Positions 15,784 through 23,723 of a stretch of 26,910 nucleotides of DNA are shown here, one piece after another. The DNA is from JAHEIJ01 sp040235565 (GTDB taxonomy: Bacteria > Pseudomonadota > Gammaproteobacteria > UBA6429 > Thiohalophilaceae), in contig JBECLA010000070.1 of the NCBI GenBank assembly GCA_040235565.1, forward strand, positions 1-26,910, read 5' to 3'. The position numbers and the translations under genes were made by a program. How positions within the stretch are numbered: the first letter of the stretch is position 1; every line of letters starts with the position of its first letter. The notes under the pieces were generated by a model that did not search any database, was not told where the DNA came from, and saw only the letters and a program-made list of their open reading frames with translations.

Positions 15784-17033
15784 TCGTATTCTGGATTTTT
15801 GCCGCGCTGATGCTGGCGGTGGCGCTGTTGCTGCTGGTACCGGCCTTACTGGGGCGCAAGCAAATACGCGACCTGGATCGCAATCAGCAAAATGTTGCCA
15901 TTGCACGGGAACGCATGAAAGAACTCGAAGGCGAATACGGCCGCGGTGTCTTGAGTGAAGCGGATTATGAACAGGCCAAGCGTGAGCTGGAGCAGGCACT
16001 GCTCAACGATGTGGAAGAAGGTCCACAAGCAACGCCCACCGCAGCGGTCACTTCCACTGCACGTGGCACACTAATCGGGGTCGTGGTAGGTGTACCCCTG
16101 GTCGCGGTGTTGTTGTATCTGCAACTCGGTAACCTCACGGCGTTAGATCCGCAAGCGCAAACCGCTGGTGCTCCTGCAGGGCATCCTGGTGGTGATACCA
16201 CCGCTGCCACCATGGAACAGCTGGTGGCCGGGCTGGCGGCCAAACTGCAGGAAGAACCGAATAACGCAGAAGGCTGGTTCATGCTGGGCCGCAGTTATAT
16301 GTCGATGGGCCGCTATCCGGACGCGGCAAACGCCTTCAGGCAGGTATTAAACCTGGTCGGGGATGAACCGACCGTCATGCTGCGCTATGCCGATGCCCTG
16401 GCGATGGCGCAGGGCGGCAAAATTGCCGGTGAACCGTTTGCGTTAATCAAGCATGCCCTGGAGTTAAACCCCAATGACGAGACGGGTTTGTGGCTCGCCG
16501 GTCTGGGTTATGAAGAACAGGGACAATATGAACAGGCGGTACAGCACTGGCGCAAACTGGAGAGGCTGCTGCAGGATAATCCGGCCTCGCAGACCGAAGT
16601 GCGCAACCTGATCGCCCGCGCCGAACAACAACTCGGTCGCCCGGTAACCGTCGAAACGGCGCCGGCCCAACCTGCAGCCACGAGTAAAGTCGCACTGCAA
16701 GTTACGATATCGCTGGCCGAGGCGTTGAAAGACAAGGTTTCCGCTGACGACACGGTGTTTATTTTTGCCCGCGCCGTGGAGGGACCGCCGATGCCGCTCG
16801 CCGCCTTGCGCAAACAGGTGCGGGACTTACCGTTGACCGTGACCCTGGATGATTCCATGGCAATGATGCCGCAGTTAAAGTTGTCCAACTTCAACGAGGT
16901 CAGGGTCGGAGCGAGAATCTCGAAATCCGGTGCAGTGGGTGCCCAGAGCGGTGACCTGCAAGGGGAAATTTCGCCGGTGAGCACTGCCAGTGACGAAACG
17001 ATTCAGGTCACGATCGATCAACTGATTCCATAA
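15780..17033 (+). CDS. ccmI: CcmI/CycH, TPR apocytochrome-binding subunit of the heme lyase
   Basis: A 417-residue protein. Residues 1-22 form the first membrane helix. A cytoplasmic coiled loop follows (NQQNVAIARERMKELEGEYG), then a second helix at about 96-116 and a periplasmic part with TPR repeats from about 145 to 290 (AEGWFMLGRSYMSMGRYPDA, EEQGQYEQAVQHWRKL). The last 110 residues are a beta-rich domain (VFIFARAVEGPPMPLAALR), as in CycH-type proteins. CcmI binds the C-terminal helix of apocytochromes and presents them to CcmF/CcmH. It is the last ccm gene and is followed by an inverted repeat. Confidence 0.93.
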   Translation: MIVFWIFAALMLAVALLLLVPALLGRKQIRDLDRNQQNVAIARERMKELEGEYGRGVLSEADYEQAKRELEQALLNDVEEGPQATPTAAVTSTARGTLIGVVVGVPLVAVLLYLQLGNLTALDPQAQTAGAPAGHPGGDTTAATMEQLVAGLAAKLQEEPNNAEGWFMLGRSYMSMGRYPDAANAFRQVLNLVGDEPTVMLRYADALAMAQGGKIAGEPFALIKHALELNPNDETGLWLAGLGYEEQGQYEQAVQHWRKLERLLQDNPASQTEVRNLIARAEQQLGRPVTVETAPAQPAATSKVALQVTISLAEALKDKVSADDTVFIFARAVEGPPMPLAALRKQVRDLPLTVTLDDSMAMMPQLKLSNFNEVRVGARISKSGAVGAQSGDLQGEISPVSTASDETIQVTIDQLIP

Positions 17034-17066
17034 AGACCGCAACGTCACCGGTTACCGCGTTGGTCT
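17034..17066 (+). terminator. Inverted repeat after ccmI (possible terminator)
   Basis: AGACC and AACG (17034-17038, 17041-17044) pair with CGTT and GGTCT (17058-17066), with two bulged bases and a 13-base loop, immediately after the ccmI stop. Only ATTAT follows in place of a T-run, so termination may be weak. The GGDEF gene downstream could be read through. Confidence 0.4.
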
Positions 17067-17107
17067 ATTATGGGGGGTAATGTTCGTGCTCCCCTGTTAA
17101 GGCGCTT

Positions 17108-18415
17108 GTGAAAGCAGCAATTCGAAACCGGTTCAGGCTCCTCTCTTCGCTCCGCCAGCAAATCATGCTGGCATCGTTCAGCATGTTGTTACCCCTGATT
17201 ATCCTGGCGGCTGCCGGTTATTATATTTACCTGAATACCGTCGACTCTTTCGATGCAGTACTGGATGATGTGTTCCTGCAGGTGTTGCCAACAGGTGAAT
17301 TACGGGAGAAGCTGTACCAGGTTTCGCTGCCGGTAACCAATCACTTGATCAGCAGCAGCCAGGAAGAAAGAAACAAGTATGAAATTCTAAAACAACAGTT
17401 GGATACGTTGTATACCGACCTGCTGGATATTATTGACGATAATGCAAGCATTGCTGATAAAAAGATTCTGTCGCGCTCCTACGAGGAATGGCAGGCAGCG
17501 GCGGTCCATGCCGATGAATTGATCTTTTTCCGCCAGCAACTCACGGAACAACAGGTCACGGGATTGTTCAATCAGTTCGATGAACATCTTGGCATGTCAA
17601 TCGACAGGATTGTCATATTTCAGCAGAACACCAATCAGGACATCATCAATAAACGCAACAAGGTTGCCCGGCACCTCAAGAATGTCCAGTTTCTCAGTAT
17701 CGTGAGCATCCTCGCCGCCTTTCTGGTTGCCGTGCTGATTGCCTACTTTTTTATCCGCAATGTGGTGGCGCCCTTGCAGGTGATCGAAACGGGTGCGGAA
17801 AAATTTGGCGCAGGCGATTTTCATCATCGGCTGGCAATTGATTCAGGCAACGAACTTGGCAAGCTGGCCAGGACCTTCAACGACATGGCGGACAAGCTGG
17901 AGGAAATTGCCACCCGCGACAGCCTCACCGGCTTACTGAACAAAAAAGAAATTGTCCGCATCCTGGAAGCGGAACTGGAACGGGCCCGGCGGCATGCGGC
18001 GAGTGTCAGCATCATGATGCTGGATCTGGATTATTTCAAGGCCATCAACGATACCTATGGTCACCCGGCAGGTGATGTGGTGCTGGTGACGGCGGCCCGG
18101 CTGATTGAAAAACATGTCAGGGGAATCGATTATGTTGGCCGTTACGGGGGGGAAGAAATTCTCATCGTCCTGCCTGCCACGACGGAGGTTGAGTCGGTAG
18201 AGATCGCCGAGCGAATCCGGCGCAGTCTGGCTTCGACGCCGATTACCGTGGCAGACACTCAACGCATTAATCTCACCGCCAGCATCGGTATCGCCATCTT
18301 TCCGGCAGATGGCGAGGCGCAGCGAACCTTGCTGAGCCACGCTGATCAGGCCCTGTACCAGGCAAAGGGTGCGGGACGCAATCAGGTCATCCGTTATAGC
18401 GCCCTGAGCAGATAA
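17108..18415 (+). CDS. Membrane sensor diguanylate cyclase (HAMP-GGDEF)
   Basis: A 435-residue protein with a GTG start. TM1 lies at about residues 19-42, a helical periplasmic sensor of about 150 residues follows (four-helix-bundle type by appearance), and TM2 is at about 194-216. A HAMP region comes next (VVAPLQVIETGAEKFGAGDF to NDMADKLEE), then a GGDEF domain from about residue 268. The active site is GGEEI (347-351), an active-type signature, so it should make cyclic di-GMP from two GTP. An inhibitory I-site, Arg338-x2-Asp341, lies exactly five residues before it, predicting product feedback. There is no EAL domain. The ligand of the sensor is unknown. Its place after ccm and before the ubi operon suggests, but does not show, a link to respiratory state. 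Confidence 0.92.
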   Translation: MKAAIRNRFRLLSSLRQQIMLASFSMLLPLIILAAAGYYIYLNTVDSFDAVLDDVFLQVLPTGELREKLYQVSLPVTNHLISSSQEERNKYEILKQQLDTLYTDLLDIIDDNASIADKKILSRSYEEWQAAAVHADELIFFRQQLTEQQVTGLFNQFDEHLGMSIDRIVIFQQNTNQDIINKRNKVARHLKNVQFLSIVSILAAFLVAVLIAYFFIRNVVAPLQVIETGAEKFGAGDFHHRLAIDSGNELGKLARTFNDMADKLEEIATRDSLTGLLNKKEIVRILEAELERARRHAASVSIMMLDLDYFKAINDTYGHPAGDVVLVTAARLIEKHVRGIDYVGRYGGEEILIVLPATTEVESVEIAERIRRSLASTPITVADTQRINLTASIGIAIFPADGEAQRTLLSHADQALYQAKGAGRNQVIRYSALSR

Positions 18416-18495
18416 ATCAGGGTACTGGCCCACATCAGGAACCGATCTCAGCCTCGAAAACGCCCGCTGCCCATCATCTGTGAGTTTGGGCTCGG

Positions 18496-18544
18496 TTGAT
18501 CCATATCAACGCTTGCTGCAGGGCGATGCGGTAAAAAATCTGCT
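18496..18544 (+). promoter_or_regulatory. FNR/Dnr-type class II promoter of the radical SAM-ubiUV operon
   Basis: TTGAT-CCAT-ATCAA at 18496-18509 is a perfect match to the FNR/Anr/Dnr consensus. A -10-like TAAAAA at 18532-18537 gives an inferred start near 18544, with the box centre about 41.5 bases upstream, the classical activation distance. The first gene begins 21 bases further on, behind AGGAG. Confidence 0.8.
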
Positions 18545-18564
18545 TGGCCCGATCAGGAGCAGAT

Positions 18565-19227
18565 ATGGAGTTACAACTGGCAGACAGGCAAATCTCCGGC
18601 GACATCGACACCGGTGTGACCACCACGCCACAGAACGTGATCGCCTATCGTTTGCATGGCAATTGTTATATCAACCTGACCAGCCGTTGTACCCTGCGGT
18701 GCCGGTTCTGTCCCAAGTTCAACAAGAACTGGGAGGTGCAGGGTTATCCGCTGCAACTCCGGCGTGACCCGGGTGTGGCGGAGATCCTCGCGGCGGTGGG
18801 CGACCCGACGGACTACCGGGAAGTGGTGTTCTGTGGCCTGGGTGAGCCTACGCTGCGCTTGCCGGAATTGTTGCAGGTGGCCGAGGCCCTGAAACAGGCG
18901 GGGGCCCGGGTGCGGCTCAATACCGATGGCCTGGCCAACTGGGTGTATCAGCGCAACATTGTGCCGGAGCTGGTCGGGCGGGTGGACGCGCTCTCCATCT
19001 CCCTGAATGCGCAGGATGAGGCGACCTACAATCGCCACTGTCGCCCCCCCGAGGGTGGGGCCTTTCCGGAGTTACTGGAGTTTATCCTGCATGCCCGTGA
19101 GGCCATTGCGGATATCACGATCACGGCGATCGATGGCCTGGAGGGGGTTGATATTGCCGCCTGTGAAGCCCTGGCGAAGCGCTTCGATGTCAAATTCCGG
19201 CGCCGTGTGCTGGATGAAGTGGGCTGA
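18565..19227 (+). CDS. Radical SAM protein, TatD-associated type
   Basis: A 220-residue radical SAM protein. The cluster motif is Cys42-x3-Cys46-x2-Cys49 in INLTSRCTLRCRFCPKF, and the SAM-binding region is FCGLGEPTLRLPEL. The wording around the cysteines and the short length match the family annotated as TatD-associated radical SAM proteins, whose reaction is unknown to me. The start ATG at 18565 has AGGAG 5 bases upstream; an ATG at 18544 is at the inferred transcription start and is rejected. The TGA overlaps the next ATG by one base, so it is coupled to the yhcC-like gene. No tatD gene is in the window. It is the first gene of the apparent ubiUV operon behind an FNR-type box. Confidence 0.8.
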   Translation: MELQLADRQISGDIDTGVTTTPQNVIAYRLHGNCYINLTSRCTLRCRFCPKFNKNWEVQGYPLQLRRDPGVAEILAAVGDPTDYREVVFCGLGEPTLRLPELLQVAEALKQAGARVRLNTDGLANWVYQRNIVPELVGRVDALSISLNAQDEATYNRHCRPPEGGAFPELLEFILHAREAIADITITAIDGLEGVDIAACEALAKRFDVKFRRRVLDEVG

Positions 19228-20165
19228 TGGTTCTCACGGATTATGTGCATACCCTGGGTCAAGCAAACACTGCACGTTATGGCCAGCGGGTTCACAAGCT
19301 AGCCATTGATGCGGCCTTCACCTGTCCCAACCGGGATGGCAGCAAGGGAACAGGGGGTTGCACCTTTTGTAATAACAGTTCCTTCAGCCCCCATGCCCGG
19401 CGGCCCTCGCCCGTGGCATCACAGATCGAGGCAGGTCGCCAGGTGGTTCGCAAACGCACCGGGGCCAGGCGTTACCTGGCGTATTTTCAGGCATACACCA
19501 ACACTTATGCCGATCCCGGGTATTTGCGCCAGTTATATGACAGTGCCCTGGCCGAGCCGGATGTCGTGGGGTTGTCCGTCGGTACCCGGCCCGATTGTGT
19601 GCCCGCGGCGGTGCTGGACTTGCTCGCCGCTTACCAGGATCACGGCTATGAGATCTGGCTCGAACTGGGCCTGCAATCGAGCTTTGATAAAACCCTGCAA
19701 GCCGTGAATCGGGGCCATGGCTTTAACGAATACCGCCAGGCGGTGAAGGCGGCACGGGCGCGGGGCTTGCAGGTCTGTACCCATTTGATCCTGGGCTTGC
19801 CCGGGGAAACCGCCGGGCACAGTTATATCACCCTGGAGCGGGTGTTAACGGAAGGGGTGGAGGGTCTCAAGCTGCATCCCCTGCATGTGGTCAAGGGGAC
19901 CCGGTTGGCCAACAGTTGGCGCCGCGGTGAGTACCAACCGCTGGCGCGGGAGGAATACGTTCACACGGTGGTGGACCTGGTTGAACGCACACCGGCCGAT
20001 GTGATTTTTCATCGCCTGACCGGCACCGCGGCCGCCTCCATCCTGCTGGCGCCGCACTGGTGCAGCCAGAAGTGGCAGGTGTTGAATGGGATTACACAGG
20101 AGTTCAAACAACGCGGTTCGAGGCAGGGCCGCGCACTACAGGAGCAGCAGGTTTGGATGCAGTAA
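19227..20165 (+). CDS. yhcC: YhcC-like radical SAM protein (TIGR01212 type)
   Basis: A 312-residue radical SAM protein with the long cysteine spacing typical of the YhcC group: Cys33-x11-Cys45-x2-Cys48 (KLAIDAAFTCPNRDG and GGCTFCNN). YLAYFQAYTNTYA, VGLSVGTRPDCV and LELGLQSS are further family segments. The enzyme's substrate is not established as far as I know; it is related to Elp3/MiaB-type radical SAM cores. It shares a base with the upstream stop, and ubiU starts 8 bases after its own stop, so it lies in one transcription unit with ubiU and ubiV. That position is unusual and may be informative. Confidence 0.82.
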   Translation: MVLTDYVHTLGQANTARYGQRVHKLAIDAAFTCPNRDGSKGTGGCTFCNNSSFSPHARRPSPVASQIEAGRQVVRKRTGARRYLAYFQAYTNTYADPGYLRQLYDSALAEPDVVGLSVGTRPDCVPAAVLDLLAAYQDHGYEIWLELGLQSSFDKTLQAVNRGHGFNEYRQAVKAARARGLQVCTHLILGLPGETAGHSYITLERVLTEGVEGLKLHPLHVVKGTRLANSWRRGEYQPLAREEYVHTVVDLVERTPADVIFHRLTGTAAASILLAPHWCSQKWQVLNGITQEFKQRGSRQGRALQEQQVWMQ

Positions 20166-20173
20166 CACGACGT

Positions 20174-21169
20174 ATGGATCTGGTCTGTCCGGCGGGCAGT
20201 TTGCCGGCACTGAAAGCGGCCGTCGATCACGGCGCTGACGCGGTGTACCTGGGTTTTCGTAATGCCACCAATGCCCGCAATTTCCCCGGCCTGAATTTTG
20301 ACAAGCAGGAAATTCAGCAGGGCATGGCGTATGCCCGGCAACATGCTGTGCGGGTGTTGCTGGCGCTGAACACCTTTCCGCAACCGGGCCACTGGTCACA
20401 ATGGACCCGCGCGGTGGATGAGGCCGCCGAGCTGGGCGTCGACGCGGTGATCATGGCCGATCCCGGCCTGATGCGTTATGCGTCGCGTCATCATCCGCAG
20501 TTGCGCCTGCATCTGTCGGTCCAGGGTTCCGCCACCAACCGTCACAGTATCCGCTTCTATTTCGAAGAGTTCGGCGTCAAGCAGGTGGTATTACCGCGGG
20601 TGCTGTCGTTGTCGCAGGTGCGGCAGGTCATCGCCGCCAGTCCGGTGGATGTGGAAGTGTTTGGTTTCGGCAGTTTATGCATCATGGTGGAAGGGCGTTG
20701 CGCCCTTTCTTCTTATGTCACCGGCGAGTCACCCAACACCTGTGGTGTCTGTTCGCCGGCCCGGGCGGTGCGTTGGGAAGAAACGCCGCACGGTCGTCAG
20801 TCACGCCTGAACGGCGTACTCATCGATCGTTACCAGCATCATGAAGCGGCCGGTTATCCCACCTTGTGCAAGGGCCGGTTTCGCGTGGGCGGGAATGTGT
20901 TCTACGCCATGGAGGAACCGACCAGCCTGAATACGCTGGATATTCTGCCCGAACTGATGAAGCTGGGGGTGGCCGCGATCAAGGTGGAAGGCCGCCAGCG
21001 CAGTCCCGCCTATGTCGCCCAGGTGACACGTGTGATGCGCTCGGCCCTGGATGCCTGTTACCAGGATCCGGATAACTATCAGCCTGAGGCCAGCTGGCAG
21101 GCGGAACTCGACCGGGTCTCGGAAGGCCAGTCACATACGCTGGGTGCGTTACATCGGCCATGGCAATAG
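20174..21169 (+). CDS. ubiU: UbiU, O2-independent ubiquinone hydroxylation protein (U32 family)
   Basis: A 331-residue protein of the U32 peptidase-like family, the same length as Escherichia coli UbiU as I recall it. The N-terminus MDLVCPAGSLPALKAAV and the segments FGSLCIMVEGRC, SYVTGESPNTCG, RLNGVLIDRYQ and EEPTSLNTLD follow the family closely. Cys169, Cys176, Cys193 and Cys232, the four [4Fe-4S] ligands described for UbiU, are at exactly those positions. UbiU and UbiV form a complex that hydroxylates ubiquinone precursors without oxygen. Although the frame is open to 20060, the start at 20174 fits the family and avoids overlap with the yhcC-like gene. A good Shine-Dalgarno is not obvious, so coupling is likely. 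Confidence 0.95.
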   Translation: MDLVCPAGSLPALKAAVDHGADAVYLGFRNATNARNFPGLNFDKQEIQQGMAYARQHAVRVLLALNTFPQPGHWSQWTRAVDEAAELGVDAVIMADPGLMRYASRHHPQLRLHLSVQGSATNRHSIRFYFEEFGVKQVVLPRVLSLSQVRQVIAASPVDVEVFGFGSLCIMVEGRCALSSYVTGESPNTCGVCSPARAVRWEETPHGRQSRLNGVLIDRYQHHEAAGYPTLCKGRFRVGGNVFYAMEEPTSLNTLDILPELMKLGVAAIKVEGRQRSPAYVAQVTRVMRSALDACYQDPDNYQPEASWQAELDRVSEGQSHTLGALHRPWQ

Positions 21170-21210
21170 GCCGGCTTGCCGGCGTAAGGAATTCTCGGGG
21201 AGGAGGCAAC

Positions 21211-22098
21211 ATGAAACTGTCGCTTGGCCCTATCCAGTACTACTGGCCGGTTGATCAGGTGCAGGCGTTTTATACGCAGGCCAAAGACTGGCCGATCGAT
21301 ATTGTCTACCTGGGGGAAGTGGTGTGTTCCAAGCGACGTGAATTGCGTCTGCTGGACTGGTTGAAAATTGCCGACAAGCTCGAAGCGGCCGGCAAGGAGG
21401 TGGTGTTGTCGACCCTGGCTTTGCTGGAAGCGGAGTCGGAACTCAAGGCATTACAGAAGATCTGTGACAATGGTGATTTCAAGGTGGAAGCGAACGACAT
21501 GGCGGCGGTACACCTGATCAACAGCCGCCCGTTTGTCGCCGGACCCCACCTGAACGTCTATAACGTTTCGTCGCTGGACCTCATGCTGGAAACCGGCGCA
21601 GTGCGTTGGGTCATGCCGCTGGAACTCTCCGCCAAAACCCTGGGCGAATTGCAGGCCCAACGTCCCGCCGGGTTGGAAACCGAAGTGTTTGCCTATGGGC
21701 ATATGCCACTGGCTTTCTCGGCTCGCTGCTTTACCGCCCGCGCCCATAATGTACCCAAGGACCAGTGCGAATTACGTTGTCTTGATTATCCGCAGGGGAT
21801 GCCCCTGCAGACCCAGGAAGATCAGGAATTGTTTGTGATCAACGGCATTCAGTTGCAATCGGGACTGCCGTGCAACCTGCTGGGTGAAATGGACACCCTG
21901 CAGCAATTAAAAGTGGATGTGCTACGGCTGTCACCGCAGGCAAACGGAATGGAACAGATCGTTACCGCCTTTGATGATGCCCGCCGCGGCGTGGCAAGTG
22001 ACGCCATTGACAGCCTGATGAAATCGGAACAGGAATGGTGTAACGGTTACTGGCACGGCGAGGCCGGCATGCTTAACGTGAATGCCGTATTGAAATAG
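21211..22098 (+). CDS. ubiV: UbiV, O2-independent ubiquinone hydroxylation protein (U32 family)
   Basis: A 295-residue U32-family partner of UbiU. It begins MKLSLGPIQYYWPVDQV behind an excellent Shine-Dalgarno (AGGAGG at 21201-21206). The cluster cysteines are Cys39, Cys173, Cys186 and Cys190; the last three keep the 13- and 4-residue spacing known for the [4Fe-4S] ligands of Escherichia coli UbiV. Other family segments are AYGHMPLAFSARCF and INGIQLQSGLPCNLL. The gene lies 41 bases after ubiU. It ends 9 bases before the stop of the convergent ubiT, with no obvious terminator between them. Confidence 0.95.
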   Translation: MKLSLGPIQYYWPVDQVQAFYTQAKDWPIDIVYLGEVVCSKRRELRLLDWLKIADKLEAAGKEVVLSTLALLEAESELKALQKICDNGDFKVEANDMAAVHLINSRPFVAGPHLNVYNVSSLDLMLETGAVRWVMPLELSAKTLGELQAQRPAGLETEVFAYGHMPLAFSARCFTARAHNVPKDQCELRCLDYPQGMPLQTQEDQELFVINGIQLQSGLPCNLLGEMDTLQQLKVDVLRLSPQANGMEQIVTAFDDARRGVASDAIDSLMKSEQEWCNGYWHGEAGMLNVNAVLK

Positions 22099-22107
22099 AC
22101 AACGGCT

Positions 22108-22614
22108 TTATCCCAGGCGACCAAACAGTGCCTGCAAGCGCTTGCCCGGTTTCACCAGCCTGAGCACCGGTAAGGCGCGCCTTGCGACAAAGGCACCCAG
22201 CCAGGCCTGCAGATGGGCTTCGGTATCAAACTCCATGGCATCCAGAAAGTTTTTCAGGATCAGCCCATCCTCGGTATTGCCTTCCATGCTTAACTGGCGA
22301 CTAAAAAACAAGGTGTCCGCATCCTCGTTCCGCATCGCCAGTTGCAGGAAATGTTTCAACTCGCCGCGGATATGAATGTCGGGTTTGTCGCGGCCGGCGT
22401 CGTAACGCAAATGCCCGTTGTGAAAGCGAAATTGCAGGCAGGTATCCGAATCCAGGATAGTCAGCCACAGGCGCTTATCTTCCAGTGCCTCGAGGCGGCG
22501 GCTGATGGTCTGGCCTTGCAGTAGATGGTTACAGGTGGTTGCGATGGCTTGCCCGTGTACCGATTCCGGAACTGCATTGAGAAATAACTGGATGAAAGTA
22601 AACGGTGAGGTCAT
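22108..22614 (-). CDS. ubiT: UbiT, SCP2-domain lipid-binding accessory factor of O2-independent ubiquinone synthesis
   Basis: A 168-residue protein with an SCP2 sterol-carrier-type domain, the third component of the anaerobic ubiquinone pathway with UbiU and UbiV. It is thought to bind the isoprenoid precursors. Family features are PDIHIRGELKHFLQLAMR and the conserved stretch DTLFFSRQLSMEGNTEDG, followed by LKNFLDAMEF. It is the only minus-strand gene found in the window. Its start is 26 bases from an inferred start point near 22640 governed by a perfect FNR-type box. Transcription converges on ubiV, so the two 3' ends may overlap. Confidence 0.93.
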   Translation of the reverse strand: MTSPFTFIQLFLNAVPESVHGQAIATTCNHLLQGQTISRRLEALEDKRLWLTILDSDTCLQFRFHNGHLRYDAGRDKPDIHIRGELKHFLQLAMRNEDADTLFFSRQLSMEGNTEDGLILKNFLDAMEFDTEAHLQAWLGAFVARRALPVLRLVKPGKRLQALFGRLG

Positions 22615-22639
22615 GGTGCTGGTCTGTAGCTGATCCCAA

Positions 22640-22688
22640 ACTTTTCAAAATACCGGCTGGTCGAAGAGATCGCCTTGATCAGGATCAA
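22640..22688 (-). promoter_or_regulatory. FNR/Dnr-type class II promoter of ubiT (box may also act on the divergent regulator)
   Basis: TTGAT-CAGG-ATCAA at 22675-22688 is a perfect FNR/Anr/Dnr palindrome. On the minus strand a -10-like TATTTT (22647-22652) gives a start near 22640, with the box centre 41.5 bases upstream. On the + strand no good -10 sits at the matching distance; TATACG at 22700-22705 would place the box near -30, a position more suited to repression. The box serves ubiT most clearly. Confidence 0.78.
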
Positions 22689-22851
22689 ATCCCAAATGAT
22701 ATACGGCAAACAATGAAGCTCTGATTGAAACTTTGTGATCGAGCCGGCATTACCAGTAATCATTGAGGAAGCAAGTCAACTATTAGCCGGCGCCTGCGTT
22801 ATGCTTTCTAACCCAGACAAGATGTTAACCAGGCTGTTATTTCATATTTCA

Positions 22852-23616
22852 ATGCTTTCAAGGATTTATCGAAACGATCCACCCGGCGCCAATATTGCCG
22901 GTCCCTGCCCCGATAAACCGGCCGAGATCCGTTGCGCCGCCTGTATCATGGATACCTCCTTGTATTTCAGTGGCCTGGGTATCGAGGCCAAGCGTGATTT
23001 GCAACAGTACCTGCAACTAAAACGGTTTCGCAAAAGAGAGGTCCTTTATCAGGCAGGGGATGAATGCCAGTATGTGTATATTCTGTTGTCCGGCGAGGTC
23101 AAGATATACAAATCACTCCTGAACGGTAAACAGCAAATTCACAAGCTCGCCCAGATTCCCGGTGATGTCATTCCTTGTGAAGACCTGTTTGTTGACCGGC
23201 ACGGCAGTTCCGCTCTGGCACTTGAAGATGTCAGCGTGTGTTATCTTAAACGTCAGGATCTGTTAGACAGTACTGACAGGTATGGCGAAATCGCGACTTG
23301 CCTGATGCGATCCATGTCGCGAAACCTCAATGCCTATATCCGCCATATTACCAATCTGGGGCAGAAAAACGCCCTGGAACGCCTGGCCTCCTTTCTGGTT
23401 TATCTGTACGACACGCATCACCAACGGAACCTGAATCGTGGTGCCCTGCAAGAAGCCCTCTCTCGTGTTGAACTGGCCGATATGCTTGGTATAACCCAAC
23501 GAACCCTGATCCGGAGTTTGCGCAAGCTTGAGATGGAAAAACTGGTCGAGATCCGGCGGGATGCGTTTGTCATACAGGATATCGACGCCTTGCGGATAAT
23601 CAGTCACGGCGCCTGA
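22852..23616 (+). CDS. CRP/FNR-family transcription regulator with FNR-like cysteines and a divergent recognition helix
   Basis: From ATG 22852 it has 254 residues, the usual FNR length. The frame is open upstream, with a GTG at 22735 and ATGs at 22801 and 22822; none has a clear Shine-Dalgarno. Three N-terminal cysteines (Cys19, Cys28, Cys31; spacing C-x8-C-x2-C) precede the cyclic-nucleotide-fold beta-roll (YQAGDECQYVYILLSGEVKIYKS over two parts). A fourth cysteine in EDVSVCYLKR aligns with Cys122 of Escherichia coli FNR. An iron-sulfur sensor is therefore plausible, though FNR has C-x2-C-x5-C. The C-terminal HTH is VELADMLGITQRTLIRSLRK. At the FNR recognition residues E-x2-S-R it has R-x2-I-R, so its DNA site probably differs from TTGAT-N4-ATCAA. 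It stands upstream of the NapA-like gene. Confidence 0.85.
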   Translation: MLSRIYRNDPPGANIAGPCPDKPAEIRCAACIMDTSLYFSGLGIEAKRDLQQYLQLKRFRKREVLYQAGDECQYVYILLSGEVKIYKSLLNGKQQIHKLAQIPGDVIPCEDLFVDRHGSSALALEDVSVCYLKRQDLLDSTDRYGEIATCLMRSMSRNLNAYIRHITNLGQKNALERLASFLVYLYDTHHQRNLNRGALQEALSRVELADMLGITQRTLIRSLRKLEMEKLVEIRRDAFVIQDIDALRIISHGA

Positions 23617-23619
23617 CAG

Positions 23620-23651
23620 AAAGCAAACCCACCCTGGCTCCTGGTTGCTTT
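23620..23651 (+). terminator. Terminator-like hairpin after the regulator gene
   Basis: AAAGCAA (23620-23626) pairs with TTGCTTT (23645-23651), extended inward by CC/GG past one bulged A. It begins 3 bases after the regulator stop. The right arm supplies the only T-rich sequence, so it is a plausible but not strong terminator. Confidence 0.45.
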
Positions 23652-23710
23652 GGTTTAACTACATCCCATGTCGACAAGCTGCCCGTTTCCGGGATGACTG
23701 CGCGTGATTA

Positions 23711-23723
23711 TGCATGACATGCA
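23711..23723. promoter_or_regulatory. Short palindrome TGCAT-GAC-ATGCA
   Basis: A perfect 5-base inverted repeat with a 3-base spacer in the region upstream of the NapA-like gene. No regulator is known to me for this exact site. It may be chance. Confidence 0.2.

Noticed and set aside
20060..20173. N-terminal extension of UbiU
   Set aside because: It lies within the end of the yhcC-like gene, and the family starts at MDLVCPAG; the four cluster cysteines fall at the known positions only with the start at 20174.
22735..22851. N-terminal extension of the CRP/FNR regulator from GTG 22735
   Set aside because: It would make the protein about 40 residues longer than usual, and the segment lacks FNR-family features. 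It is kept as an alternative, since no start here has a clear Shine-Dalgarno.
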